From contig JBBSQD010000026.1 in NCBI GenBank assembly GCA_038258185.1, forward strand, positions 1 through 37,704: DNA of 37,704 nucleotides, in the 5' to 3' direction. The first letter of the stretch is position 1; each line of letters opens with the position of its first letter. The translations under genes and the position numbers were made by a program. The stretch comes from JAIOHN01 sp038258185 (GTDB lineage Bacteria > Chloroflexota > Anaerolineae > Aggregatilineales > Phototrophicaceae). Of the stretch, positions 17,393 through 24,493 are shown piece by piece. Under the pieces are notes generated by a model. The model worked only from the letters and a program-made list of their open reading frames with translations, was not told where the DNA came from and searched no databases.

Positions 17393-17442
17393 GTACGGAC
17401 ATGGCAGTGCGTTAGCCTCCCGGTGGGATGCCATGTCCGTAC
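17393..17442. repeat. Palindromic repeat P, copy 2
   Basis: GTACGGACATGGCA and TGCCATGTCCGTAC form a perfect 14 bp inverted repeat around a CTCCCGGTGGGA core. Copy 1 at 16641 shares the whole layout with compensating changes (C to T opposite G to A), which indicates that the hairpin is conserved. Confidence 0.8.
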
Positions 17443-17465
17443 AAATTTTGTTTTGTAGGCGGGAA

Positions 17466-17750
17466 TTAATCCTCGACCTGAACCCCACGCCAGAACGCCA
17501 CATAACCGGTGATCTGCTTGGCGGCATCCTTCGGCTCGGGATAATACCATGCGGCCTGCTTGTTGGTCTCGCCATTGACCTCAACATCATAATAGCTGGC
17601 GAGTCCCTTCCACGGGCAGGTGGTATGCGCCGTGCTGTCCTTGAAGAATTCCTTATTGACCGCTTCTGGTGGAAAGTAATGATTACCTTCGACCATTTCC
17701 GTCTTGTCGCTTTCCGCCAGAACTACGCCATTCCATGTTGCTTTTGCCAT
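17466..17750 (-). CDS. DUF427 family protein
   Basis: A 94-residue cytosolic protein with the DUF427 pattern: M-A-K-A-x-W-N-G-x-V-L-A-E-S at the start, V-E-G-N-H-Y-F-P-P-E (about 20-29), S-x-x-x-T-T-C-P-W-K-G (about 39-49), A-A-W-Y-Y-P-E-P (66-73) and I-x-G-Y-V-A-F-W at the end. Structures of the family show a small beta barrel, but no reaction has been assigned. Length and all conserved blocks are complete. AAAGGA lies 7 bases before the ATG. It is transcribed alone on the minus strand. Confidence 0.93.
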   Translation of the reverse strand: MAKATWNGVVLAESDKTEMVEGNHYFPPEAVNKEFFKDSTAHTTCPWKGLASYYDVEVNGETNKQAAWYYPEPKDAAKQITGYVAFWRGVQVED

Positions 17751-17866
17751 CGATAAATCCTTTTAATATTCAATCAGAATAAACAACGCTATGTACCCGT
17801 TTAGAGCGTCAACTCTGGTCGATTCTTACAGGATTCACCAAATATTAAGGCTTTCTCATCTTGATA

Positions 17867-17916
17867 TGCCCCCTTTCTCCCCATTGTGGGAGAAAGGGTT
17901 GGGGATAGAGGGGCAG
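17867..17916. repeat. Palindromic element downstream of the mannonate dehydratase gene
   Basis: CCCTTTCTCCC (17871-17881) and GGGAGAAAGGG (17888-17898) form a perfect 11 bp stem with a 6-base loop; TGCCCC and GGGGCA add outer pairing. There is no T-tract, so it looks more like a dispersed palindromic repeat than a plain terminator, although it could end uxuA transcription. Confidence 0.55.
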
Positions 17917-17918
17917 GT

Positions 17919-18923
17919 TTAGGCCAGCTTTTTCACTGCGTCCACCAGGCCGAGAATATAACCGGTCGCATGGGCATGACCGCGATGATTCCAGTCACTA
18001 TCATCAATCATGTGAGCCACGTGGTCATCAATAATGAAGCCGTCGAAATTCACTTCCTTCAGCGTTTTCATTGCCGCCACCACGTCCATATTGCCTTCAC
18101 CCAGGAAACATTCCGCAAAGTTCGGAACCGTCCCCTTGACGTCGCGGAAGTGGACGTAAAACAGTTTGCCGCGCTCACCAAAGTAACGGAACGCGTCCAG
18201 CACACTCTGGTTGATGTCGTTATCCGCATAATACATTTCCGAGAAACACCCCATGCAGAAATCCAGGCCGTGATTCGGGCTGGGAGCGACATCTTCCATT
18301 GCTTTGCGGAAACCCTCGAACTGATAAAACAGCCGCGCAATCCCGCCCAATTCCGCCACGGGTGGATCATCGGGATGCAGCGCCAGCCGCACACCCGCTT
18401 CTTCCGCTACTGGCAGCACCGCGTTGGTGAAATAGCGATAATTCTCCCACATCGCATCTGCATCCAGTGTGCGCCCCTCAAACCCTTCGACCACCTGACG
18501 TCCCGCCACCAGCGGCTGATTAATCAGATCGCCATCATACGCCGTGACGATCACGCCACCACGCCCCTTGACCATCGGCGTACGCCACACGCCATTCGGC
18601 ATCCAGTTGTAACCCAGCACCGGAATACCGGCTTTGCCGATATTGCGGATGGTCGTCTGATAATTTTCGATCTGCTCATCACGCCCCGGCAGACCGAGCA
18701 TGGCCTTGTCGTAAAACCATGACGGCACGTTTTCCAGCGCCTCCATTTTCAGGCCATAACTTTCGGTTTTCTCCACCACCCGCCGCAGATCTTCATACTC
18801 CCAGTAACCGTTGTCGGAGGGCAGTTGCGGCGTATTCATCTGTACCCCGCTCACCCCGATCTGCTTGGCGAAAGTCAGACGTTCATGTGTCATTTCATTA
18901 AATTGACCTAAAGCTACACGCAT
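17919..18923 (-). CDS. uxuA: Mannonate dehydratase
   Basis: Dehydrates D-mannonate to 2-keto-3-deoxy-D-gluconate in glucuronate breakdown, in the cytosol with a divalent metal. The protein is a TIM-barrel of 334 residues, shorter than the E. coli enzyme (394). It keeps the UxuA metal and active-site motifs: H-P-D-D-P-P (183-188), D-F-C-M-G-C (221-226), Y-V-H-F-R-D-V-K-G (256-264) and I-I-D-D-H-V-A-H (297-304). AAAGGA precedes the ATG at 18923. No other uxu/uxa gene is adjacent; the P-loop kinase about 600 bp beyond its 3' end is the only possible pathway neighbour. Confidence in the family is high; native substrate use cannot be shown. Confidence 0.9.
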   Translation of the reverse strand: MRVALGQFNEMTHERLTFAKQIGVSGVQMNTPQLPSDNGYWEYEDLRRVVEKTESYGLKMEALENVPSWFYDKAMLGLPGRDEQIENYQTTIRNIGKAGIPVLGYNWMPNGVWRTPMVKGRGGVIVTAYDGDLINQPLVAGRQVVEGFEGRTLDADAMWENYRYFTNAVLPVAEEAGVRLALHPDDPPVAELGGIARLFYQFEGFRKAMEDVAPSPNHGLDFCMGCFSEMYYADNDINQSVLDAFRYFGERGKLFYVHFRDVKGTVPNFAECFLGEGNMDVVAAMKTLKEVNFDGFIIDDHVAHMIDDSDWNHRGHAHATGYILGLVDAVKKLA

Positions 18924-19119
18924 TTCATAAATTCCTTTTTATCGATAAATTTTATGGGTATATACTATAGATGGATTGTAACGAGATGCCTTTGATGACG
19001 GTATGTCCATAGCAACCCGTTGCAGCAACCGAGTGCGTAAAAATCCTTTAATTGCCAATAAATCCTCTTTATGTTTGTTTTAAAAAACTAAACCACAAAA
19101 TCTGACTTTAGTTTGATGA

Positions 19120-19156
19120 CATCCGTGGCCGTTACGCCTATCGTGAGACACGGATG
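19120..19156. promoter_or_regulatory. Inverted repeat in the leader of the GNAT gene
   Basis: CATCCGTG (19120-19127) and CACGGATG (19149-19156) are perfect inverted copies 21 bases apart, ending just before the AGGGG ribosome binding site of the gene at 19175. It could be an operator or a leader hairpin. Confidence 0.4.
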
Positions 19157-19174
19157 CATACAAGGGGATTAATC

Positions 19175-19648
19175 ATGACCACTCGACCACTGGAACAACG
19201 CCAGACTGTTTACCGCGCCATTCAGCATGCCGACTATGAAGCATTGGCCGCTCTGCATGGCCGCCTGTCCGAAACCAGCCTCTACTGGCGTTACCTCAGA
19301 CATACCGCGCCCAGCCGGGATGAACTCGTTGCTATGTGTGCAGTGGGGTCGCGTGGTATGGCGGTCATGTCCGGCCAGCAGATGGTCGGTTTTGGCTATT
19401 ATGTGCCGCAGAACACTAAAGCTGAAATGGCGCTTTTGATCGAGGATAATTATCAGCGCCAGGGTCTTGGCAGCCGCCTTTTTCAGGAGATAGCCAACCA
19501 CGCCCGCTGGGAGGGCATCACCACCTTTGAGGCCATTGCCTCTGCCGATAATCGCGGACTGGTCAGCCTGCTGCGCCGCAGTGGCCTGGAATATCGCAGC
19601 GAATTCGCCTACGGCTTCCGCGAAATCACCATCAACCTGGGACAATAA
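19175..19648 (+). CDS. GNAT-family N-acetyltransferase
   Basis: A 157-residue one-domain GNAT. The N-terminal R-L-S-E-T-S-L-Y-W-R-Y-L (about 31-42) resembles the segment found in the acetyltransferase domain of Pat-type protein acetyltransferases. Motif A is visible as A-L-L-I-E-D-N-Y-Q-R-Q-G-L-G-S-R-L-F (about 89-106), with Q-R-Q-G-L-G being the acetyl-CoA pyrophosphate loop. A-D-N-R-G-L-V-S-L-L-R-R-S-G-L-E-Y is motif B. The target could be a protein lysine or a small amine. The ATG at 19175 has AGGGG 8 bases upstream; an in-frame codon at 19154 does not. It is a single gene followed by a strong hairpin. Confidence 0.88.
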   Translation: MTTRPLEQRQTVYRAIQHADYEALAALHGRLSETSLYWRYLRHTAPSRDELVAMCAVGSRGMAVMSGQQMVGFGYYVPQNTKAEMALLIEDNYQRQGLGSRLFQEIANHARWEGITTFEAIASADNRGLVSLLRRSGLEYRSEFAYGFREITINLGQ

Positions 19649-19663
19649 ATCATAATAAAACAC

Positions 19664-19694
19664 ACCCCATCACAGGACTGTCCTGTGATGGGGT
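19664..19694. terminator. Strong intergenic terminator hairpin
   Basis: ACCCCATCACAGGA and TCCTGTGATGGGGT form a perfect 14 bp stem between the convergent GNAT and cNMP-binding protein genes. A second short hairpin (GGGCAACGC/GCGTTGTCC, 19707-19726) follows. Confidence 0.8.
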
Positions 19695-19753
19695 ATATTG
19701 TTGTAGGGGCAACGCCTGCGTTGTCCACTTGTGTATGCCTTTATACGGAGCGA

Positions 19754-21493
19754 TTATGCTTTTATCGCGACCAGTTGAGCCACACGCGTCGCCACCACTT
19801 TATCAACTTCATCGCGGCTCAAGTCTGAGGTGTTTACCAGCACGTCAAACTGCTCACGGTTCAGACGCAGAACTTCCACATCACCAATGGCGCGAACCGT
19901 CGCCGTGCGCAGACTCTGCTGACGCGATGCGATCTCACCAAAATATTCGCCGGAGCGCAGGATAGCCACCCGCCGGTCACTGGCTGATGTATTGTCAAAT
20001 ACCTCAACTTCGCCCTGCGTGACCACGTAAAAATCACCCGACGAATCACCCTGATTGATGATGACTTGCCCGTTAGTGAATTTCTCGGCCGACAATTGAC
20101 CGCTGATTTCCGCCAGATTGCTCTCACTCAGGGTCGGCAGCGCTTTAGCCAGATACTGCCGATAAATACGCTCGACGCGGTCGGTTACCCGGTTGTCAAT
20201 CTCCTCGCGGCTCAGTTTCGACCCGGCGACCAGATCAGCAAATTCCGTCTGATCCAGTTTCAGCACTTCGACAAAGCTGGTTGCGCGGATAGTCGCGGTG
20301 CGTGGCCCGGACTTACGCAGTCCGATCTCGCCAAAATACTGCCCGCTGTTTAAAGTCGCAATGACCTTTTCGCCCGTTGCCGTTTCCTCAATCACCTCAA
20401 CCGTGCCTTTTGCCAGAATGTAAAAATCATCGGCAATTTCACCCTGTTTGATGATGCTGTCCCCGGCATTGTAACGCGCCGTTTCGAGCTGGGTAGACAC
20501 GCGGATCAATTCGTCCTCGGTAAGCATGGGCAGCGCCTGCGCCAGATACTTATCGTATGCCCGACGCGCCACCATGAAGTAAGCAATCGCCGTCGGCCCG
20601 ACCACCATCAGATTATAGAAAAAGTGCAGATAGGGACGCGCAGGCAATGAAGCATTCAGGCCGGGGAAATACGTACCCAGCAGACCATTTTTGGCGACAA
20701 TGCCGAATTTCCCGGCCACATCATAGAAGGATACCAGTCCCGGTTCCTTGCCTGCCGGAATTGCCGTGACGATATTGCCATTGGCGACCGTCGCCCATAA
20801 TTGTTTCATCCCCGCGTAAACGGGTTCCGTATCGAAAAAATACGTATAACTGATAAAGACATGCTCCACCGTGTGGACAATAAGGAAGGTCATTGCCAGC
20901 CATAACCAGAAACTGCGCGGGAATTGCACCAGCAGCAGACCCGTCACTACCCAGCCAAACACCTCAAATACCAGATGCACGATTTCAATATCCAGTTGAC
21001 CGAACACCCCACAGGCGGCTGGCCCGCTGATCTGCTGACCGGCAATATTGAGCGCTGGTAACCCCTCGCCATTGGGCATGACGATGGTGCTGGTTGAGAA
21101 ACTCGTCGGCGCGCTGGATGCGTCACGCAGACCCAATTCCACCGCGCGGGCGGCATTGGCATCATTGTCAATCGGTGGGGGACAGGCCGGTGTGCCATCC
21201 ATAAATGAGAGCGTCCCCACCTGCGCGATGTGCTCACCCAGATGGCCGATCTGCAGCAGCATGAACACCGTAAAAATCGCGATCCAACTGTAATGCTCGA
21301 CTTTCCACAGGCTTTCGAACATCATCGTGGGAATCCACGGCAGCAGCGCGAACAGCGCAATGATATACAGCGGCTGACCCATCAGTGTTAAGCTGATCAC
21401 CGCCACGGCGGATGCGGAGGCGGTACCAATGACAATGTGTTGCGGCACCCGTTGGAATGCCGCCAGATTGATGATTGAGCGAATGTTTTGCAC
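19754..21493 (-). CDS. Polytopic membrane protein with two C-terminal cyclic-nucleotide-binding domains
   Basis: A 579-residue protein. About six transmembrane helices lie in the first 312 residues (about 20-38, 41-59, 67-90, 170-192, 195-219, 289-309), with an extracytoplasmic loop of about 75 residues containing cysteines between helices 3 and 4. Two cNMP-binding domains follow (about 318-430 and 450-565). Both keep the phosphate cassette: Y-F-G-E-I ... P-R-T-A-T (386-401) and Y-F-G-E-I ... L-R-T-A-T (517-532), so both may bind cAMP or cGMP. Helices 3 and 5 carry twin H-x-x-E-H motifs (84-88 and 207-211), hinting at a metal site. This is not an ion-channel architecture. The start is a GTG 18 bp after the stop of the small membrane gene upstream, so they form an operon. 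Confidence 0.8.
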   Translation of the reverse strand: MQNIRSIINLAAFQRVPQHIVIGTASASAVAVISLTLMGQPLYIIALFALLPWIPTMMFESLWKVEHYSWIAIFTVFMLLQIGHLGEHIAQVGTLSFMDGTPACPPPIDNDANAARAVELGLRDASSAPTSFSTSTIVMPNGEGLPALNIAGQQISGPAACGVFGQLDIEIVHLVFEVFGWVVTGLLLVQFPRSFWLWLAMTFLIVHTVEHVFISYTYFFDTEPVYAGMKQLWATVANGNIVTAIPAGKEPGLVSFYDVAGKFGIVAKNGLLGTYFPGLNASLPARPYLHFFYNLMVVGPTAIAYFMVARRAYDKYLAQALPMLTEDELIRVSTQLETARYNAGDSIIKQGEIADDFYILAKGTVEVIEETATGEKVIATLNSGQYFGEIGLRKSGPRTATIRATSFVEVLKLDQTEFADLVAGSKLSREEIDNRVTDRVERIYRQYLAKALPTLSESNLAEISGQLSAEKFTNGQVIINQGDSSGDFYVVTQGEVEVFDNTSASDRRVAILRSGEYFGEIASRQQSLRTATVRAIGDVEVLRLNREQFDVLVNTSDLSRDEVDKVVATRVAQLVAIKA

Positions 21494-21511
21494 GATAGTT
21501 TCGATCTTTCC

Positions 21512-21745
21512 CTAATTTTGCGGAGTTCGGGTACGCTGCAGATTGCGGACAGCGAAATAGAAAAACACGCCGGTCACCACCAGCGTGAATAAGACAATCA
21601 GACCCAGGATCGGCAACCGTAATCCCCAGTCAGTCAGCGTCACCACGCGACCAGCAGGGGCCTCCTGCGCATACGACACCGCAACGAACAGATGCAGACT
21701 GATCAAAAAAATAAGGCTTGAAGCACGACGAATAATGCTGCGCAC
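21512..21745 (-). CDS. Small membrane protein in operon with the cNMP-binding membrane protein
   Basis: A 77-residue protein with an N-terminal hydrophobic signal-like segment (about 10-26, ending S-Y-A-Q), a short extracytoplasmic stretch, a second transmembrane helix at about 45-67 and a basic Arg-rich cytoplasmic tail. No family is recognised. The start is a GTG with AAGGA at a spacing of 8. It lies directly upstream of the 579-residue protein on the same strand and probably works with it, for example as a small subunit; this rests only on position. Confidence 0.65.
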   Translation of the reverse strand: MRSIIRRASSLIFLISLHLFVAVSYAQEAPAGRVVTLTDWGLRLPILGLIVLFTLVVTGVFFYFAVRNLQRTRTPQN

Positions 21746-21855
21746 GAATTAATTCCTTCTCTAAGTGATGAGCATGAATTAATCATAGCTTAATTATCCG
21801 TCATGTTAAATTGAGGATCAAAACGGAAGAGATTATGATGGGGACAGAGACGTGT

Positions 21856-21954
21856 CTACCCGCTTGAATTTGACATAGTGCTATCAATCATACCCTGTTC
21901 CATATCGGGTTCATCTGCAAAATGATCGAGCAGGTGTTCCCATACGCCATTGTA
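21856..21954 (-). pseudogene. IS5-family transposase fragment
   Basis: On the minus strand one frame reads Y-N-G-V-W-E-H-L-L-D-H-F-A-D-E-P-D-M-E, then Q-G-M-I-D-S-T-M-S and a stop at 21856. G-V-W-E-x-x-x ... D-E-P-D-M-E ... M-I-D-S-T is the region around the first catalytic aspartate of IS5-type (IS427-like) transposases. Nothing else of the element is recognisable, so it is a short relic, abutting the IS630 relic on its right. Confidence 0.7.
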
Positions 21955-22044
21955 TGACACGTTTGATGCCGCTGAAGCAAATCGGTTGCGTCAGCGACTT
22001 GAATTTCATTACACGCCCAAACATGGAAGCTGGTTGAACATGGA
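21944..22044 (+). pseudogene. IS630-family transposase fragment, upstream half
   Basis: The plus strand reads T-P-L-Y-D-T-F-D-A-A-E-A-N-R-L-R-Q-R-L-E, then F-H-Y-T-P-K-H-G-S-W-L-N-M, as in IS630-type transposases immediately before the last conserved block. It then breaks into unrelated sequence. The final 31 bases (22011-22041) recur at 14424-14454, where the rest of the motif continues. The two pieces together would make one uninterrupted C-terminal region. Confidence 0.75.
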
Positions 22045-22056
22045 TGCGCAGAAAAC

Positions 22057-22252
22057 GGGAATCAGTTAAATTCTTTATGTGAAATGTAATAGTTGACCAT
22101 AAATTAGAAAACAAAAAGGGACATAGCGATTGCGCATAATGCGCACGGGTTATGTCCCAATGCATGAATAAAGCGTTCCCCTGACGATCAACCCGCCTGG
22201 ACGGGTTATTTCGGGCCAATTAAGGAATGCAGAGATACTGTCCGGCATTCAC
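22057..22252. repeat. Direct repeat X, copy B: 3' end and terminator of the intact LysM gene
   Basis: This is the parent-like copy: it contains the last codons and stop of the LysM gene (22220-22252) plus about 160 bp downstream. The degenerate second copy, in the same orientation, is at 14225-14422, 7.8 kb away. Confidence 0.85.
22113..22158 (-). terminator. Terminator of the LysM gene
   Basis: On the minus strand GGGACATA and TATGTCCC close a hairpin with an inner TGCGCAT/ATGCGCA stem, followed by TTTTTGTTTT. It is a strong rho-independent terminator, about 60 bp after the LysM stop. Confidence 0.85.
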
Positions 22253-22684
22253 ATGATTGATGTTATAGATGCCATTTGCCTGAGCCAGCGTATAGACATT
22301 TACGCCATACCAGCGGGCAATGCTGCCCAGGGTATCACCATAGCGCACATAATAATTGGCGCGACAGTAAGCAGGTGGCGGTGGGGGCGGTGGCGGATAG
22401 ACAACTCCGCCGCTGACACACAACACCTGACCGGCATAAATCCAGTTGGCATTTGGCAGATAGTTGATCGATTGCAGATAAGTCCAGCTTACGCCATACA
22501 TCAGGCCAATGCGAAACAGGTTTTCACCATAACGCACGGTGTGATACTGGTAACAGCTACCACTGGCACTGTAATCTGCACGAGCGGTTTGCACTGGGGC
22601 AAAAGCCGCCAGCAGGCTGACGATAAGGGCTGCGGCGATCAGTGTGGTGAGATATCGCTTGACCCTGAGTTGAGTGGTGTACAT
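22220..22684 (-). CDS. Secreted protein with two LysM domains
   Basis: A 154-residue protein. A signal peptide (about 1-36, cleavage likely after A-R-A) is followed by two LysM repeats, at about 44-92 (Y-H-T-V-R-Y-G-E-N-L-F-R-I ... I-Y-A-G-Q-V-L-C-V) and 110-154 (Y-V-R-Y-G-D-T-L-G-S-I-A-R-W-Y ... N-A-G-Q-Y-L-C-I-P). They are joined by a run of eight prolines. LysM domains bind N-acetylglucosamine polymers such as peptidoglycan, so this is probably a cell-wall-associated protein without an enzyme domain. Cysteine pairs in each repeat suggest disulphides. AAGGAGG lies 5-6 bases before the ATG at 22684. Its 3' end is duplicated at 14.2 kb. Confidence 0.88.
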   Translation of the reverse strand: MYTTQLRVKRYLTTLIAAALIVSLLAAFAPVQTARADYSASGSCYQYHTVRYGENLFRIGLMYGVSWTYLQSINYLPNANWIYAGQVLCVSGGVVYPPPPPPPPAYCRANYYVRYGDTLGSIARWYGVNVYTLAQANGIYNINHVNAGQYLCIP

Positions 22685-22967
22685 TTGCGCCTCCTTCTTA
22701 GCACAATTTATAAACATAAGTGTACTCAGTTCAGCAAAATATGCGAATTTGCTAGCTGATGTATTAATAAAATGTCTTTGATCAGCCTGGGCATATCTGG
22801 GAACTGCGGACAGGCTTTTAAAGAATACAGTATTGAATGCTTTTTACCCCTGATTACCACTCGTTAATTGCTGTGGATGAGTGTGATCTATAGAAAGATT
22901 AATGTGAAATTGTTGGGCCTGCTGGGTGCATAAACGCTGAATGACCTGCGCAACGGTTTGATAATTC

Positions 22968-23735
22968 TTACGCCTGCGGTTTCCATACACAGGGATAGGT
23001 GTCTGTCAGATGCACAAAGCCAATTTTCTCCAGAATCAGGCGGCTCATCGGGCTGGCATCGACTGTCAGATAACGAAAGCCGCGCTGCCGGGCTTCATGT
23101 GCCCGAACGGCGACCAAAGCGGAATAAAACCCCTGTCCCCGGTAGGCATCCAGCGTAGCGCCTCCCCACAGGCTGGCAAAATCCGAACCGGTGTGAAAGC
23201 GAATCCAGGCAGAGCACACCGGTTGCTGGTCGGCATAGGCTGCATATAAGCTGATTTCATCCGGCTGGTGCTCAAATTCAGTCACCAGTTCGTCGGCCAG
23301 CCAGGTAAAGTCTTCACCATCGACCTGACTTTGAATGGCAAGCATGGCGCGGATACCGTCAGGGGTTTGAATCCGGCGAATATCGTGTGTAAAAGCGCGA
23401 TTTAATATGGGTGGCTGACTCTCAGTATCGAGCACAACCAGCGCCTCGACCTCATCAATTTCAAAACCATGCGCTGCCAGCCGTTGTCTGAGGTCAAGCG
23501 GCGTGTCATGGCTGTAGAGCTTCCACTCCACAGCGTGACCCAACTGGCGAAAATAGGCCATTTCGCGCTCAATGATGTGATCGGCATTGTCTGCGTTGAC
23601 CTGAGTGTACACAATCCAACTCTGCTGACCCGTCAGCGCAATATGGCGAATCACTTCAGCCGTGGCTTCGCGCCGGATACCGGGAAAGCTGACATTCTGG
23701 CGCTGCTGCTCGTCATATAAATTCAGTAAGTCCAT
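22968..23735 (-). CDS. GNAT-family N-acetyltransferase, two-domain type
   Basis: A 255-residue protein. The C-terminal 130 residues form a GNAT domain with G-G-A-T-L-D-A-Y-R-G-Q-G-F-Y-S-A-L at about 190-206 (acetyl-CoA loop) and a final I-L-E-K-I-G-F motif. The N-terminal half is a degenerate GNAT-like or accessory domain with V-E-W-K-L-Y-S and L-A-A-H-G-F-E-I-D-E-V-E-A-L-V-V-L. Such double-domain forms are usually small-molecule acetyltransferases; the substrate is unknown. AAGGA lies 11 bases before the ATG at 23735. It stands alone between intergenic regions. Confidence 0.83.
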   Translation of the reverse strand: MDLLNLYDEQQRQNVSFPGIRREATAEVIRHIALTGQQSWIVYTQVNADNADHIIEREMAYFRQLGHAVEWKLYSHDTPLDLRQRLAAHGFEIDEVEALVVLDTESQPPILNRAFTHDIRRIQTPDGIRAMLAIQSQVDGEDFTWLADELVTEFEHQPDEISLYAAYADQQPVCSAWIRFHTGSDFASLWGGATLDAYRGQGFYSALVAVRAHEARQRGFRYLTVDASPMSRLILEKIGFVHLTDTYPCVWKPQA

Positions 23736-23800
23736 CTATTCTGCTGTCCTTAAACGTGTTAATTGTTGAATTTATAGCATGAAAGCCTTGTCCGCGCACA

Positions 23801-23832
23801 AAAAAACAGATGTCGCGGTTGTGCAGACATCT
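23801..23832 (-). terminator. Terminator of the small-gene unit ending at 23858
   Basis: On the minus strand AGATGTC and GACATCT pair around an 11-base loop, followed by GTTTTTTTG. It ends the transcript that covers the two small genes at 23858-24327. Confidence 0.75.
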
Positions 23833-23857
23833 CTTTCTGATCGTGAGCAGGCTGACT

Positions 23858-24052
23858 TTAAGCCGTTTCTCGCGGCTGTGCCAGCCTGGACAGCCCTTTG
23901 ACAAGGGCATTGATCGCGGCCATGTAGAGTAATGCTTCCTGCGCATTGGTCGGGCGGGGCGTACAATCGCGCCATAGTTCGCTGTCGCTGTTGGCCCAAC
24001 CGCCTTGTGAAAGCAGGGTAAAGGTCGGTAGGGTCGGAATAGAATATTGCAT
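23858..24052 (-). CDS. Small hypothetical protein
   Basis: A 64-residue protein of no known family. It has an N-terminal segment M-Q-Y-S-I-P-T-L-P-T-F-T-L-L, an acidic/aromatic turn (S-D-S-E-L-W-R-D-C), then a helix (A-Q-E-A-L-L-Y-M-A-A-I-N-A-L-V-K-G-L). The start at 24052 has TGGAG 9 bases upstream; an ATG 15 bases earlier has none. It lies 38 bp after the small basic-protein gene on the same strand and shares a terminator with it, so the two are probably co-transcribed. Confidence 0.5.
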   Translation of the reverse strand: MQYSIPTLPTFTLLSQGGWANSDSELWRDCTPRPTNAQEALLYMAAINALVKGLSRLAQPRETA

Positions 24053-24090
24053 CGTTTCACGCTCCATTTCATAACGGTTTAGCGGATTAA

Positions 24091-24327
24091 TCAGGCAGTG
24101 CGTTTGGCATAACGGCGCGCGTTCTTATGGGCTGGCCGCAGGTTGGGTAGACGAAGTGCATGGATTACATTCCAGCCAATGGCGCGTAAACGCATCAACA
24201 GGCCGGGTTGCTTCGGCAGTGATTTACGTGATTCTTTTACCAGACGGCGCATTTCTGCTTCCTTCTTTATGATCTCCATGCGTTCCAGCGCCATGTCATC
24301 ATAGGCATTGCTGACGTAGTGATTCAT
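24091..24327 (-). CDS. Small basic protein S1
   Basis: A 78-residue, very basic protein. The N-terminal helix has the pattern Y-x-x-x-A-Y-D-D-M-A-L-E-R-M-E-I-I-K-K-E-A-x-M-R-R, followed by an R/K/P-rich middle and a C-terminal R-x-A-K-R-T-A. The helix resembles those of S2 (25794), S3 (26328) and S4 (34024). AAGGAG lies 12 bases before the ATG. It is divergent from the DUF2917-like gene D1, with 166 bp between them. The function is unknown; the charge pattern would suit nucleic-acid or membrane-surface binding. Confidence 0.6.
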   Translation of the reverse strand: MNHYVSNAYDDMALERMEIIKKEAEMRRLVKESRKSLPKQPGLLMRLRAIGWNVIHALRLPNLRPAHKNARRYAKRTA

Positions 24328-24358
24328 GATTTTTTCTAGCTCCTTATACGTGTTTGTG

Positions 24359-24406
24359 ACGACTTGAATTCACTGTACTGGTTTATCGTCTAGAAATCGC
24401 ATAGAA
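24359..24406. promoter_or_regulatory. Conserved upstream element of the S1/D1 divergent pair
   Basis: The stretch around TTGAATTCACTGTACTGG, followed by TCGTCTAGAAATCGCATAGAAA, recurs with few changes at 26053-26098 upstream of S2. Both lie 30-80 bases before a minus-strand small-protein start. The conservation in otherwise unlike intergenic sequence marks it as a shared promoter or operator. Confidence 0.55.
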
Positions 24407-24493
24407 ACGTCAAAATAATTGCCGATTTCTTTCGGCGTAATCGCAGCGAGAGTGGTGTATTGTGAAGACAAGAAGGTATATAAGGAATGCACG

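Noticed and set aside
16641..17442. Repeat P as a CRISPR or IS terminal repeat
   Set aside because: There are only two copies 750 bp apart with a normal kinase gene between them, no spacers, no cas genes and no transposase.
17115..17756. 213-codon plus-strand open frame
   Set aside because: It overlaps the end of the kinase gene in another frame, then crosses the palindromic repeat and runs antisense through the DUF427 gene.
17886..18722. 278-codon open frame on the plus strand
   Set aside because: It is antisense to mannonate dehydratase. It is a shadow of its codon usage.
21911..22219. 102-codon minus-strand open frame after the LysM gene
   Set aside because: It runs through the terminator, repeat X and two transposase relics in the wrong frames. 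It is not a gene.
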